Source: DASPFV01 sp035620975 (lineage in GTDB: Bacteria; Acidobacteriota; Vicinamibacteria; Vicinamibacterales; 2-12-FULL-66-21). Taken from it: a stretch of DNA of 64,000 nucleotides. The stretch covers positions 1 to 64,000 of the forward strand of contig DASPFV010000028.1 of NCBI GenBank assembly GCA_035620975.1, in the 5' to 3' direction. The notes under the pieces were generated by a model. That model saw only the letters and a program-made list of their open reading frames with translations. It did not search any database and was not told the DNA's origin. A program made the translations under genes and the position numbers. Below, in pieces: positions 1 through 8,544 of this stretch; position 1 is the first letter of the stretch, and each line of letters opens with the position of its first letter.

Positions 1-1
1 A

Positions 2-7
2 TAGAAT
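2..7 (+). promoter_or_regulatory. -10-like hexamer (TAGAAT) of the M28 peptidase gene
   Basis: TAGAAT lies 9 nt before the ATG at 17 and no Shine-Dalgarno intervenes. A transcript would start at or next to the AUG, so it would be leaderless or nearly so. The -35 region lies outside the window. Confidence 0.4.
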
Positions 8-16
8 ACCGGTCCG

Positions 17-1387
17 ATGCATACCGTGCGCGCAGGCGCCCTCCGGGTGTCTCTGGCTATTGCCCTCCTCCACCTGCCGGTTGCGGCGCAGACTCACTGG
101 ACGGACGAATACCGTGAGACCGCCGCCAGGCTCATTGGCGAGTCGCTCGGCTCCCCCTTCGCCTGGGAGCGTCTCGCGCTCCTGACCGATACCTTCGGCC
201 CCCGCTTGAGCGGGTCCGAGAACCTGACGGACGCGATCACCTGGGCGCTCGAGCAGATGAAGGCCGACGGCCTCGAGAACGTGCGCGCGGAGCCGGTGAA
301 GGTGCCGCACTGGGTTCGCGGCCGCGAGAGCGCCGAAATCGTCGCGCCCCGCCGGTATCCGCTCGTCATGCTGGGCCTTGGCAACAGCGTCGGGACGCCG
401 CCGGAAGGTGTCGAGGCCGAGGTCCTCGTCGTCCGCTCGTTCCACGAGCTCGACTCCATGCGCAGCCGTGCGCACGGGCGCATCGTCGTCTTCAATGTGC
501 CGTTCACCGTCTACAGCGAGACCGTGCAATACCGGACGGCCGGGCCATCGCGCGCGGCTGCCGTCGGCGCCGTGGCCGTGCTCGTGCGCTCCGTCGGGCC
601 GGCGGGGCTGCGGACGCCCCACACCGGCGGGCTGCGGTATCTCGACGGCCAGCCGCGGATCCCGGCCGCCGCCATCACGGTCGAGGATGCCGAGCGCCTC
701 CAGCGCATGCAGGACCGGGGCACGGCCGTGCGCGTCAGGCTGTCCATGGAAGCGCGCTTTCTCCCCGACGCCGACTCGGCGAACGTCGTCGCCGAGATCG
801 CCGGGCGCGAGCGGCCGGAGGAAGTCGTGGTCGTCGGCGGGCACTTCGATTCATGGGACGTCGGCACGGGCGCCACCGACGACGGGGGCGGGTGCATCGT
901 GACGTGGGAGGCGCTTCGGCTGATGAAGAAGCTGAACCTGCGCCCGAGGAGGACCGTGCGGGTGGTCCTCTGGACCAACGAGGAAAACGGGCTCCGCGGC
1001 GCGCAGGCGTACCTCGAGCGCTACCGCACGGAGCTGCATCGCCACGTGCTCATGCTCGAGTCCGACAGCGGCGTGTTCGATCCCACCGGCTTCGGGTTCA
1101 CGGGCAGCGACGCCGCCCGGACGAAGGTGGAGGAGATCGCGCGTCTGCTTCGTGGCATTCGAGCCGATCGCATCGGGCCGAGCGGCGGCGGCGCCGACAT
1201 CGGGCCGAGCGTCGAGGCCGGCCGCATTCCGGCGATGTCGCTGGAAGTGGACGGGGACTATTTCCGGATCCACCACACGCCGGCGGACACCGTCGATCGG
1301 ATCGATCCGCTGCACATGTCGCGCGCGGCCGCAGCCATTGCCGTCATGGCGTACGTAGTCGCCGACATGCCGGAGCGGCTCCGGTAA
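17..1387 (+). CDS. Secreted M28-family zinc peptidase
   Basis: This 456-aa protein starts with a signal peptide ending near residue 24 (VAAQ). The layout is that of glutamate-carboxypeptidase-like M28 exopeptidases: an N-terminal part, a PA-type insert, then the di-zinc core. Visible metal and catalytic motifs are GGHFDSWD (His276), the TDDGGG turn (Asp288/Asp289), TNEENG (Glu322/Glu323) and a late HHTPADT (His419/420). It probably removes N-terminal residues from peptides in the periplasm or outside the cell. It converges with the ChaN-like gene with a 3-bp gap. The family is firm; the natural substrate is unknown. Confidence 0.88.
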   Translation: MHTVRAGALRVSLAIALLHLPVAAQTHWTDEYRETAARLIGESLGSPFAWERLALLTDTFGPRLSGSENLTDAITWALEQMKADGLENVRAEPVKVPHWVRGRESAEIVAPRRYPLVMLGLGNSVGTPPEGVEAEVLVVRSFHELDSMRSRAHGRIVVFNVPFTVYSETVQYRTAGPSRAAAVGAVAVLVRSVGPAGLRTPHTGGLRYLDGQPRIPAAAITVEDAERLQRMQDRGTAVRVRLSMEARFLPDADSANVVAEIAGRERPEEVVVVGGHFDSWDVGTGATDDGGGCIVTWEALRLMKKLNLRPRRTVRVVLWTNEENGLRGAQAYLERYRTELHRHVLMLESDSGVFDPTGFGFTGSDAARTKVEEIARLLRGIRADRIGPSGGGADIGPSVEAGRIPAMSLEVDGDYFRIHHTPADTVDRIDPLHMSRAAAAIAVMAYVVADMPERLR

Positions 1388-1390
1388 TCG

Positions 1391-2329
1391 TCACTTGACG
1401 GTGTAGACGAGGTAGTCGGCCCTCGCCAGATCCTCCTCGCCGGGCGACAGGGTGTCGATGTCCTGGACCGGCAGGATGGAGAGGGTCGCGACGCGGCGGC
1501 CTGGAAGCCGCCGCCGGACCCGATCGGTCGTGCCCGCCACGAAATCGCTGTGGAACGCGCCGGTGAAGTGCACCACCACGTTGGGCCGGCGTTCCTGCCT
1601 GTCGAACGCCGCGACGATCGACTCCGCCATCGTCTCGTCCTTGAGGCACTGCGAGTAGTAGTAGCGCTCTGTCCTTGCCTCTGCGCCGTTCGCTGCCGGC
1701 TTGCCGCCAGGGACGGCGTGGGACCCCATCGTGTCGGCGAAACGCTGGAAGTAGCCGTCGAGCGGACACTCCAGCTCGCGCGCGACGAGCAACCGATCGG
1801 GCGGCGTCAGATCTTCGATCGCGGTGAGGCCGGACCTGGCGACGTCGGCCGCAAACCGGCGGGGCACATTCGAAGCGACCACAGGCCACCCGTGAGCGCG
1901 GGCCATCTCGACGAGCGGCCGGTAATCCGTCGCGTACCGCGGCCACGGCCGGGCGTTCTTCAGCAGCTCGTCTTCACCGACCCGACCGGCGAGGTAATCG
2001 TCGAGGACGCCCTGCACATCGCGCTCGAACATCTCGAGGGACACGGTGACGGCCGCCCCGCGCCTGAGCAGCCCCTGCAGGAGGGCGGCCTGCAGACGGT
2101 GGGTGTTCGGATCGTCGTGCTGTTCGCCGACCATGACGACGTCGGCGCGTGAGAGATCGGCCAGCATCACCTCGAAGTCCGAGAACGTCTTCCGGCGCGT
2201 GTCGTACACGCGCTCGGGCACGTAGGGGACGACGACCGGGTGCCCCGGCGGGACCGCGCCCTGCGCCTGCCGGGCGACGCCGGCGTGGAGCGAGCTCACG
2301 ACCAGCGCGAACACCACGAAGATCGCCAT
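1391..2329 (-). CDS. ChaN-like (DUF399) haem-binding lipoprotein family protein
   Basis: A 312-aa product with an N-terminal hydrophobic export segment (MAIFVVFALVVSSLHAG). The family motifs are VGEQHDDPNTH and LEMFERDVQ near the start and FTGAFHSDF near the end. ChaN relatives bind haem at the cell surface or in the periplasm; here that role is family knowledge only. An upstream TTG at 2383 is in frame, but the ATG at 2329 is preferred: it begins the signal peptide and follows a complete promoter (TTGACA, 17 bp, CATAGT) by only 6 nt. The next operon downstream on the opposite strand is exbB-exbD-exbD-tonB, which fits an iron-uptake theme but does not prove it. Confidence 0.78.
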   Translation of the reverse strand: MAIFVVFALVVSSLHAGVARQAQGAVPPGHPVVVPYVPERVYDTRRKTFSDFEVMLADLSRADVVMVGEQHDDPNTHRLQAALLQGLLRRGAAVTVSLEMFERDVQGVLDDYLAGRVGEDELLKNARPWPRYATDYRPLVEMARAHGWPVVASNVPRRFAADVARSGLTAIEDLTPPDRLLVARELECPLDGYFQRFADTMGSHAVPGGKPAANGAEARTERYYYSQCLKDETMAESIVAAFDRQERRPNVVVHFTGAFHSDFVAGTTDRVRRRLPGRRVATLSILPVQDIDTLSPGEEDLARADYLVYTVK

Positions 2330-2335
2330 TTCGCG

Positions 2336-2364
2336 ACTATGTGCCGGGCGCCTGAGCTTGTCAA
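2336..2364 (-). promoter_or_regulatory. Sigma-70-type promoter of the ChaN-like gene
   Basis: On the minus strand TTGACA (2364-2359) and CATAGT (2341-2336) are separated by 17 bp, and the ATG follows 6 nt later at 2329. The -35 is a perfect consensus. The spacing predicts transcription starting at or beside the AUG, so translation would be leaderless. Confidence 0.6.
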
Positions 2365-2433
2365 TGGCACTTCTCTTGCTCAACGCGACTCCGTCGTGGC
2401 GCGCGGGTGCGCCACGCGAGGGTGCGAGGGGTT

Positions 2434-3108
2434 ATGTGGACGTACTTTGACCGCGGCGGACCCGTCATGTGGCCGCTCCTGGCGCTGTCGATCCTCGGCG
2501 TGACCGTGATCTTCTGGCGCTGGTGGGCGCTCCGGCAGGCCACGGCCGGCGTGACGCCGTTCCTGAAGGAGCTGCGTGCGAAGCTCATCAGCCGGGACGT
2601 ACCCGGGGCCATCGCCGTCTGCGAGCGGCATCGCGGGCCCGTGGCCTCAATCGTCAAGGCGGGGCTTCTGCGATTCGGTCGTCCGAAGGACGAAGTGGAG
2701 ATGGCGCTGCAGGACGCCTCCGCGCACGAATTGTCGACGCTCGAGCGCGGCCTGCCGATCCTGGCGACGGTCGCGATGATCGCGCCGCTGCTCGGGTTCC
2801 TCGGCACCGTCACCGGGATGATCAACTCGTTCGAGGCGCTCGCCGCGGTCGGGTTGAACAACCCTGCCGCGGTCGCCCGCGGGATCTCCCAGGCGCTCAT
2901 CACGACGGCGGCGGGCCTCATGATCGCGATCCCCGTGCAGATGGCCTACAACTACTTCGTGACCAGCGTGAACGCGCTGGTCCGCAACATGGAGTCGGCC
3001 GCGCACGTGGTGCTCGAGGCGCTCGGGGACGGCGACGGCGGCGGCCGTGTGGACGTCACGCCGACGGCATCGCCGGGCCTCAATCCAGCGCCCGCCGGAG
3101 CCCGTTGA
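2434..3108 (+). CDS. exbB: ExbB/TolQ/MotA-family proton-channel protein
   Basis: A 224-aa inner-membrane protein. A first membrane helix follows a short N-terminus (GPVMWPLLALSILGV). The conserved TolQ/ExbB region has LPILATVAMIAPLLGFLGTV and a third helix (TTAAGLMIAIPVQM) that would line the proton path. With ExbD it would energise TonB at the inner membrane. ATG 2434 is chosen because it begins the family's usual N-terminus; an in-frame GTG lies at 2407. The stop overlaps the next ATG (TGATG), so the two genes are translationally coupled. Confidence 0.88.
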   Translation: MWTYFDRGGPVMWPLLALSILGVTVIFWRWWALRQATAGVTPFLKELRAKLISRDVPGAIAVCERHRGPVASIVKAGLLRFGRPKDEVEMALQDASAHELSTLERGLPILATVAMIAPLLGFLGTVTGMINSFEALAAVGLNNPAAVARGISQALITTAAGLMIAIPVQMAYNYFVTSVNALVRNMESAAHVVLEALGDGDGGGRVDVTPTASPGLNPAPAGAR

Positions 3109-3533
3109 TGCGTCTCGCCCGCTCGCGCCCGGTCCTGACCGCCACCATCCCGACGGCGTCGATGGCGGACATCGCCTTCCTCCTCATCATCTTCTTCATG
3201 GTGACGACGGCGTACAGTCTGGATCGCACGCCGATGGAGCTGCCCGAGACGACGGAGCAGGAGCAGATTCAGAAGGGGGCGGCGATCGTATCCATCACCG
3301 AGGACGAGACGTTCCGCTTCTCCCGCGGCGAGGAGGACACGACAGTCGTGGACGGCATCGGCGGGCTGGCGGAGGCCGTCCGGGGCGTGACCGCGGCCAA
3401 CCGCCTGCACCCGTTCGTGATCAAGGCGGACCGCCGTGTGAAATACCGGGTGATCGACCAGGTGCTGGAGCAGCTGCGGTCGGCCGGGGCCGAGAACGTG
3501 ACCCTCCTCTCTGTGGCGGAGGCCGGATCGTGA
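3108..3533 (+). CDS. exbD: ExbD/TolR-family transport protein (first copy)
   Basis: A 141-aa protein with the ExbD pattern: a short cytoplasmic N-terminus, one membrane helix (MADIAFLLIIFFMVTTAY) with the membrane Asp, then a periplasmic domain ending VLEQLRSAGAENVTLLS. It starts at ATG 3108, overlapping the exbB stop. It should pair with ExbB and couple the proton gradient to TonB. A second ExbD follows at once. The two share the IPTASMAD entry motif but differ afterwards, so they are paralogues and not an assembly duplication. Confidence 0.9.
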   Translation: MRLARSRPVLTATIPTASMADIAFLLIIFFMVTTAYSLDRTPMELPETTEQEQIQKGAAIVSITEDETFRFSRGEEDTTVVDGIGGLAEAVRGVTAANRLHPFVIKADRRVKYRVIDQVLEQLRSAGAENVTLLSVAEAGS

Positions 3534-3961
3534 AGATCGCGCGTCGCGTCGTGCCGGCGGAGATCCCGACGGCCTCGATGGCCGACGTCGCGTTCCTGCT
3601 CATCATCTTCTTTCTCGTCGCGTCGTTCTACAGCGTGACCCGCGGGATCCAGTTCTCGCTGCCGAAGCACGACGAAGCGGCGCTCACGGCGGAGCCCGAG
3701 GCGGCGACGCTGATCGAGATCGCCTCGTCCGGCCAGCTGACGGTGGACGGCCGGCCCATGCCCCTGCAAGACCTGCGCGGCTACCTGGCGCCGAAGCTCG
3801 AACGCAATCCCACGAAGTCCGTCATCCTGCAGACCTCGCTGGACGCACAGTACGAGGCCATGACGGACGTGTTCGACGAGCTCCGGCAGGTTGGCGTGCA
3901 GAACCTCGTGATCCCGACCAGCACGGAGCTGCAGCTGTACGGGCTGCAGCAGCTCAGATGA
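3530..3961 (+). CDS. exbD: ExbD/TolR-family transport protein (second copy)
   Basis: A 143-aa ExbD paralogue starting at GTG 3530, which overlaps the preceding stop as GTGA. It has the helix MADVAFLLIIFFLVASF with the conserved Asp and a periplasmic domain with repeated hydrophobic strands ending LRQVGVQNLVIPT. Tandem exbD genes behind one exbB occur in several phyla and may form a hetero-oligomeric stator; that function here is inference. The stop overlaps the tonB start (ATGATGG). Confidence 0.9.
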   Translation: MKIARRVVPAEIPTASMADVAFLLIIFFLVASFYSVTRGIQFSLPKHDEAALTAEPEAATLIEIASSGQLTVDGRPMPLQDLRGYLAPKLERNPTKSVILQTSLDAQYEAMTDVFDELRQVGVQNLVIPTSTELQLYGLQQLR

Positions 3962-4680
3962 TGGCGGACGAGCGCGCCCCGGCGACCGGCGGCAACGGCC
4001 CGCGGCCGGAGAAGGCTCCGCCGGACGCGCGCGCGCGGCGCGCCGAACAGGAGTTCGACCAGGCGGCGAGCTGGCTCGGCGCCGACGCCGCGCAGCGGCG
4101 GCTGATCACCCGCGCGCTGATCGCGGCCGTCGTGCTGCACGCCACCGTGCTCGTGGCCCGGATGCCCGACTGGGGCCGCGATCCCGTCCGAGTGGATGCG
4201 CCGGCCGAGCAGCAGATGAAGGTACAGTTCCTCAAGCCGCCCCCGCCGCCGCCGAAGACCCCGCCCAGGCCGCCGGAACCGGTGAAGAAGAAGGTACCGC
4301 GGCCCGATCCGACGCCAGACGAGCCCGAACCGATCAGGGAACCGCCACCGCCGCCGCCGGCGCCGGAGGTGACCGCGCCGCCGACCGCGGCCCCGGCGCA
4401 GGACATGGGGCCGATCCGCGTGTCACCGGGGCAGGGCCCCGGGCTCATCAGGAAGGTCGAGCCGCAGTACCCGCCGATCGCGCGGGCCAGCCGCACGGAA
4501 GGCAGCGTTGTCGTCGACGCAGTGATCCGCAGCGACGGCACGGTGAGCGACGTGAAGGTGGTGAAGTCGTCGAGCCCGATGTTCGAGCAGGCCTGCCTCG
4601 ACGCCGTGAAACAGTGGCGGTTCACGCCCGGTCCCCAGGACGTGATCCTGACCGTCACAGTGAAGTTCACGCTGCAGTGA
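3958..4680 (+). CDS. tonB: TonB-family energy transducer
   Basis: A 240-aa protein in canonical TonB order: cytoplasmic N-terminus, one membrane helix near residues 45-65 (LITRALIAAVVLHATVLV), a long proline-rich periplasmic spacer (runs of Pro plus Pro-Lys and Pro-Glu, about 85-140), and a C-terminal TonB domain (VEPQYPPIARASRTEGSVV ... CLDAVKQWRFTPG). It passes energy from ExbB/ExbD to outer-membrane receptors, so the cell is diderm. No TonB-dependent receptor is encoded nearby. It converges with terC with a 6-bp gap. Confidence 0.92.
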   Translation: MMADERAPATGGNGPRPEKAPPDARARRAEQEFDQAASWLGADAAQRRLITRALIAAVVLHATVLVARMPDWGRDPVRVDAPAEQQMKVQFLKPPPPPPKTPPRPPEPVKKKVPRPDPTPDEPEPIREPPPPPPAPEVTAPPTAAPAQDMGPIRVSPGQGPGLIRKVEPQYPPIARASRTEGSVVVDAVIRSDGTVSDVKVVKSSSPMFEQACLDAVKQWRFTPGPQDVILTVTVKFTLQ

Positions 4681-4686
4681 CGGCAG

Positions 4687-5424
4687 TCAGCTCTCCGAGT
4701 ACGGCGCCTTGAGCTGCACGGGCGCGCTCCCCCGGATGCGCAAATTGATCATCTCCACGAAGACGCTGAAGCCCATCGCGAAGTAGATGTAGCCCTTCGG
4801 GATGTGCTGGTCGAACCCCTCGAGCAGCAGCGAGAGCCCGATGAGGAGCAGGAAGCTCAGGGCCAGCATCTTCACCGTCGGATGGCGGTGGACGAAGGCG
4901 CTGATGGGTTCCGCCGAGACCATCATGATCGCGACCGCCACGACCACGGCGGCGACCATGACCCACAGCTCGTCGACCATCCCGACCGCCGTGATCACGG
5001 AGTCGAGCGAGAACACGATATCGAGCAGCATGATCTGGAGGATGACGCTCCCGAACGAGGCGGCTACCCGCTTCGTGCCGTGCCCCTCCTCGCCTTCCAG
5101 CTTGTCGTGTATCTCGTAGGTGGACTTCGCCAGCAGGAACAGCCCGCCCAGGATGAGGATCAGGTCCCGCCCCGAGATCTCCTGGCCCAGAATCGTGAAC
5201 CAGGGCCGGGTCAGGCGGATGATCCAGGCGAGGGAGAAGAGGAGAGCCACGCGCATGAACATGGCGGCGAGCAGGCCGAGCCTGCGCGCGCGGGGCTGCT
5301 GGGCCTCCGGCAGCTTACCCGAGAGAATCGAGATGAAGATGATGTTGTCGACGCCGAGCACGATCTCGAGGAACGTCAGCGTCGCGAACGCGATCCAGAT
5401 CCGGGGGTCCGTCAGCCAGTCCAT
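4687..5424 (-). CDS. TerC-family integral membrane protein
   Basis: A 245-aa protein with about seven hydrophobic helices. The family signatures are FLEIVLGVDNIIFISILSG at residues 19-37, with the intramembrane Asp/Asn, and LLDIVFSLDSVITAVGM near the middle. TerC/YgdQ/YoaE-type proteins are linked to metal ion export, notably Mn(II) at secreted-protein maturation, and to tellurite resistance; which applies here is unknown. The start is supported by an AGAGGA site about 7 nt upstream. The 88-bp gap to the upstream hydratase gene on the same strand shows no riboswitch-like sequence. Confidence 0.88.
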   Translation of the reverse strand: MDWLTDPRIWIAFATLTFLEIVLGVDNIIFISILSGKLPEAQQPRARRLGLLAAMFMRVALLFSLAWIIRLTRPWFTILGQEISGRDLILILGGLFLLAKSTYEIHDKLEGEEGHGTKRVAASFGSVILQIMLLDIVFSLDSVITAVGMVDELWVMVAAVVVAVAIMMVSAEPISAFVHRHPTVKMLALSFLLLIGLSLLLEGFDQHIPKGYIYFAMGFSVFVEMINLRIRGSAPVQLKAPYSES

Positions 5425-5512
5425 GCGCTTCCTCTGCTCCCGTTGGCAGCCTGCCCGAACGCAACCACGGACGTGCGCGGTGCGGCCGCCACGCCCGGCT
5501 CCCCTGCACGAT

Positions 5513-7570
5513 TCACACCCCGAACGTCTCGGCGTCCCACACGAGGCCCAGCTCGTCGGGCGGTGCCATGTAGCCGGCGAGCGCGGAGGCGGCGACCACG
5601 GCCGGACTGGCGAGATAGCCTTCGCCGCCGAGCCCCATCCGATTCTGCCAGTTGCGATTGAACGACGTGATCGCCCGCTGGCCCTTCGTCAGGGCGTCGG
5701 GCCCCTGCCCGAAGCAGGGGCCGCACCACGACTGACGGATCTGCCCGCCCACCGATCGCAACACGCCGGCGATGGACTCCCCTCCGAGCCGTGGATCCGG
5801 CCCCTCGATCCGGCGCCTCACACCGGCCGAGCCCGGGAAGATCATGAAGTCGCGCTCGACGCGCCGCGCGCCGCGCGCGCGGGCCGCGCGGAGCACGAGC
5901 GCCGCCTGCAGCAGGTCGTCGTAGCTGCCGTTGGTGCACGAGCCGATCATGGCCTTGTCGAACGTGATGCGCTCGCGGGCGACCTCGCCGGCGGGATACG
6001 CGTTGCCTGGACTGAACGGCTTGGCGATCATGGGCTGCACGCTCGAGAGGTCGAGGCTCTCGTCGATCGCGTAGACGGCGTTCGGACCGGATGCGACCAG
6101 CGGATATGGCAGGTCGATCCACCCCTGGCCGCGGAACCAGGCCGTGGTGAGGGCATCGGGCGCGAAGATGCCGTTGAGCGCCTCGGCTTCGGCCATCATG
6201 TTGGCGATCGTGTTGCGGTAGGCTATCGGGAGCTGCAGGGATTCGTCCACGAGCTCCACCGACATGCCTTCCGACTGCGCCGCTCCCCACCGCCGCAGCA
6301 GCTCCAGCACGATGTCCTTGCCGCTCACCCAGGGCTGGAGCGTGCCGCGGAACACTACCCGACGCTGCCGGGCCATCGTGAAGTAAATGTACCCCGTCGA
6401 CCACCCGAAGCCCAGGGTGGTCGAGCCCACGCCGATCCCGACCGCACCGTACGCGCCGTAGGCGCGGCTGTGCGAATCGGCGCCGGGGATGAACATGCCC
6501 GGGAACACCAGCCCCTGCTCGGGAAAATAGAAGTGGAAGATGCCGTCGCCCGGCGTCGCGTAGTACGGCGTCTCGATCCCGTGCAGGCGCGCGAACGCCC
6601 GCCCGATGGCCGTCTGCCGATCGTCGGTCTCCGCGCCGGTGAACACGAAGTGATCGTTGGCGATGGCCGCCTGGCGCGGGTGGATCGTATCCCCGCCGGT
6701 GATCTGGTTGAACGTGTGGATCGCGAACGGGGCCGTGCCGTCGGAGGCCGGCAGCAGGTCGGCGTAGACCCGCAGCGTCGTCCCCGGCCGGATGTCCGAC
6801 GGCCGGAGGTCGCGGTCCACGCGGTGCGCGAACACGATCTGCTCGGTCGTGGTCAGGCCCTCCGCCCGCGCGGGGTCCAGGAACTCGACCAGCGGCCGCG
6901 TCAAAACCGACTTGCGGAACTCGCGGCGGCCGACCGCGAAGATGCCGCCGCTGCGACGAATCTCCTCTTCCTTCTCCGAAAGCGGCACGGGATCGTACGT
7001 CTTCTGCTGCGTTTCGTTTCGCAGCCGCCGGGTCGCGGGGTCGAAGCTGAACTCGTCGCCGTCGCGCGCATCGGCCACCGCCTCGTGGCTCTGTACCACG
7101 TGCAGCCCGAGATTGAAGCTGTTGCGGCGGAAGATGTCCCCCATGTTCCGGCCGCAGACCACGACCAGCTCCAGGCCCGCCTCCTCCGCCACGCCCTTCA
7201 GCCCCGCGGGGCTCATCTCGCGCGACGATCCGATGGCGAATCGGTCGCCGGCGATGACGAAGGTCTCGCCCCTGTGAACGCGGGCGCGGAAGTCGGGCAT
7301 GAGGTAACGGAATGAACCCGCCTTCCAGCGCTCGTCCAGCGTCTCGAGACTCTCCGAGACGCAGTCGGCGGCCGGAGTAATCTGGTCGGTGTCGATCGCG
7401 TCGAGCTTTCTCGCGTACTTCGTGCCGGGCAGGCTGGCCGGGTCCCAGAAGATGAGCGCGCGGCCCCGGACGAGCGAGCCGTCCTGGAGGGTCGATTCCG
7501 CCTCCGGCTCCGCCGGCAGCGACTGAACCGTCACACCGGGCTTCAGCCGGGCGGGCTGAATCAGAGGCAT
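5513..7570 (-). CDS. Aconitase/IPM-isomerase-family hydratase with swapped domain order
   Basis: A 685-aa single-chain iron-sulfur hydratase. The small swivel (LeuD-like) domain comes first, with GDRFAIGSSREMSP at about residues 108-121. The LeuC-like catalytic part follows, with GADSHSRAYGAYG near 365 and the three cluster cysteines in GSCTNG (Cys545) and CGPC (Cys616, Cys619). Ordinary LeuC/LeuD are separate and AcnA has the swivel last; AcnB has it early but behind a HEAT-like domain that is absent here. All cluster ligands are present, so activity is likely, but aconitate, isopropylmalate or another hydroxyacid cannot be chosen from sequence. ATG 7570 is preferred over 7582 because GGAGG precedes it by about 5 nt. 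A normal acnA lies at 24.3-27.1 kb. Confidence 0.8.
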   Translation of the reverse strand: MPLIQPARLKPGVTVQSLPAEPEAESTLQDGSLVRGRALIFWDPASLPGTKYARKLDAIDTDQITPAADCVSESLETLDERWKAGSFRYLMPDFRARVHRGETFVIAGDRFAIGSSREMSPAGLKGVAEEAGLELVVVCGRNMGDIFRRNSFNLGLHVVQSHEAVADARDGDEFSFDPATRRLRNETQQKTYDPVPLSEKEEEIRRSGGIFAVGRREFRKSVLTRPLVEFLDPARAEGLTTTEQIVFAHRVDRDLRPSDIRPGTTLRVYADLLPASDGTAPFAIHTFNQITGGDTIHPRQAAIANDHFVFTGAETDDRQTAIGRAFARLHGIETPYYATPGDGIFHFYFPEQGLVFPGMFIPGADSHSRAYGAYGAVGIGVGSTTLGFGWSTGYIYFTMARQRRVVFRGTLQPWVSGKDIVLELLRRWGAAQSEGMSVELVDESLQLPIAYRNTIANMMAEAEALNGIFAPDALTTAWFRGQGWIDLPYPLVASGPNAVYAIDESLDLSSVQPMIAKPFSPGNAYPAGEVARERITFDKAMIGSCTNGSYDDLLQAALVLRAARARGARRVERDFMIFPGSAGVRRRIEGPDPRLGGESIAGVLRSVGGQIRQSWCGPCFGQGPDALTKGQRAITSFNRNWQNRMGLGGEGYLASPAVVAASALAGYMAPPDELGLVWDAETFGV

Positions 7571-7668
7571 ACGATCCTCCATCGTACCAGCTTCCGCCTT
7601 CCGGCTTCCAGCGTGCGGCCATCAGGTCACGACGGGACCCGGCCGCGGCTGATCCAGTGCCAGGTCCC

Positions 7669-7896
7669 TCAGGTGTCGGCCGGCACCTCGCCTCCCTCCG
7701 GTCCGGCGGGCTCGCGCGGCTCGAACCCGGGGCATGTCAGCACCGGCAGTTGCGGGTATTTGGGGTATCGGATATCCGAGACGGACCGAAGGCAGAGATA
7801 GAACGTGCTCTCCCGGCTGCTGCGAACCACCCGCGCGTGGGCGCAGTCGCCGCACAGACCTGGCGCGACTTGCCGCCCGATGCGGGAATCGTTCAT
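7669..7896 (-). CDS. Small four-cysteine protein of unknown function
   Basis: A 75-aa product with a probable metal-binding arrangement: GLCGDCAHARVV near residue 12, then a Cys in FYLCLRS and another in LPVLTCPGFEP. The Cys-x2-Cys pair plus two later cysteines suggests a zinc-ribbon-like knuckle. I recall similar short proteins as conserved hypotheticals in acidobacterial genomes, but cannot name a function. Start ATG 7896 is chosen because the conserved part begins a few residues later; it lies 9 bp from the divergent apaG start. Confidence 0.6.
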   Translation of the reverse strand: MNDSRIGRQVAPGLCGDCAHARVVRSSRESTFYLCLRSVSDIRYPKYPQLPVLTCPGFEPREPAGPEGGEVPADT

Positions 7897-7905
7897 GATG
7901 ACGGG

Positions 7906-8295
7906 ATGTTCACGTCGGAGGCGATGACCCGCGGCATCCGGGTCCACGTCGTTTCACAGTATGCGCCCGGCAGCTCCCAGCCCTCGAACAACCACTGGCG
8001 GTTCTTCTACACGGTCACGATCACGAACGAAGGCGACGAAACCGTTCAGCTGCTGACCCGGCACTGGATGATCACCGACGGCGGCGGCCACGTGGAAGAG
8101 GTTCGCGGGCCGGGTGTCGTCGGGAAGCAGCCCACGCTTCGACCCGGCGAAACCTTCGAATACACATCGAGCTGTCCTCTGACGACCTCCTTCGGCATCA
8201 TGGAGGGAACGTACCAGATGATCACCGAAGGCGGCGAGCGGTTCGACGCGCGGATCGCTCCCTTCACCCTCAGCGAGGCGTACACCGTCCATTGA
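7906..8295 (+). CDS. apaG: ApaG-domain protein
   Basis: A 129-aa protein matching the single-domain ApaG family in length and pattern: WRFFYTVTITNEGDETVQLL, RHWMITDGGGHVEEVRGPGVVG, then PGETFEYTSSCPL and a late GTYQM. The fold is an Fn3/Ig-like beta sandwich. In enterobacteria apaG sits with ksgA and apaH and has been linked to Co2+/Mg2+ homeostasis; the biochemical role is not settled. ATG 7906 gives the usual length. CATGAT at 7894-7899 lies 6 nt before it, with TTGCCG 18 bp further up, so the message may be leaderless. Confidence 0.88.
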   Translation: MFTSEAMTRGIRVHVVSQYAPGSSQPSNNHWRFFYTVTITNEGDETVQLLTRHWMITDGGGHVEEVRGPGVVGKQPTLRPGETFEYTSSCPLTTSFGIMEGTYQMITEGGERFDARIAPFTLSEAYTVH

Positions 8296-8544
8296 CGGCC
8301 ATCAGCGGCGAATTCACTCGAGTCCGGGCACCGGAGCGGATGGCTCGCGCGGGAAGCCCGCCCGCGGGCGGCAGGCGCCACTGTCGTGACACGTGCTGCT
8401 GGGCGCCGGGAACCGGGTTCCCGCGTGTCGTACGTGCTGGAGTGGCCGCGGGTGGGCCGGTCGCGCGACCAGGATTTCGTGACCACCTCGACGTCCGCCG
8501 ACGCCGATCGTGAGCCCCGCGGACCGCGGCAGCGACCCGCGATC

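Noticed and set aside
5425..5512. Mn riboswitch (yybP-ykoY) ahead of terC
   Set aside because: The gap is only 88 bp and shows no recognisable riboswitch core.
5120..7315. 731-codon frame antisense to the domain-swapped hydratase
   Set aside because: The opposite strand has full family motifs and this frame has none.
8296..8544. Possible small genes between apaG and aat
   Set aside because: Short frames have no start signal, domain or sensible composition.
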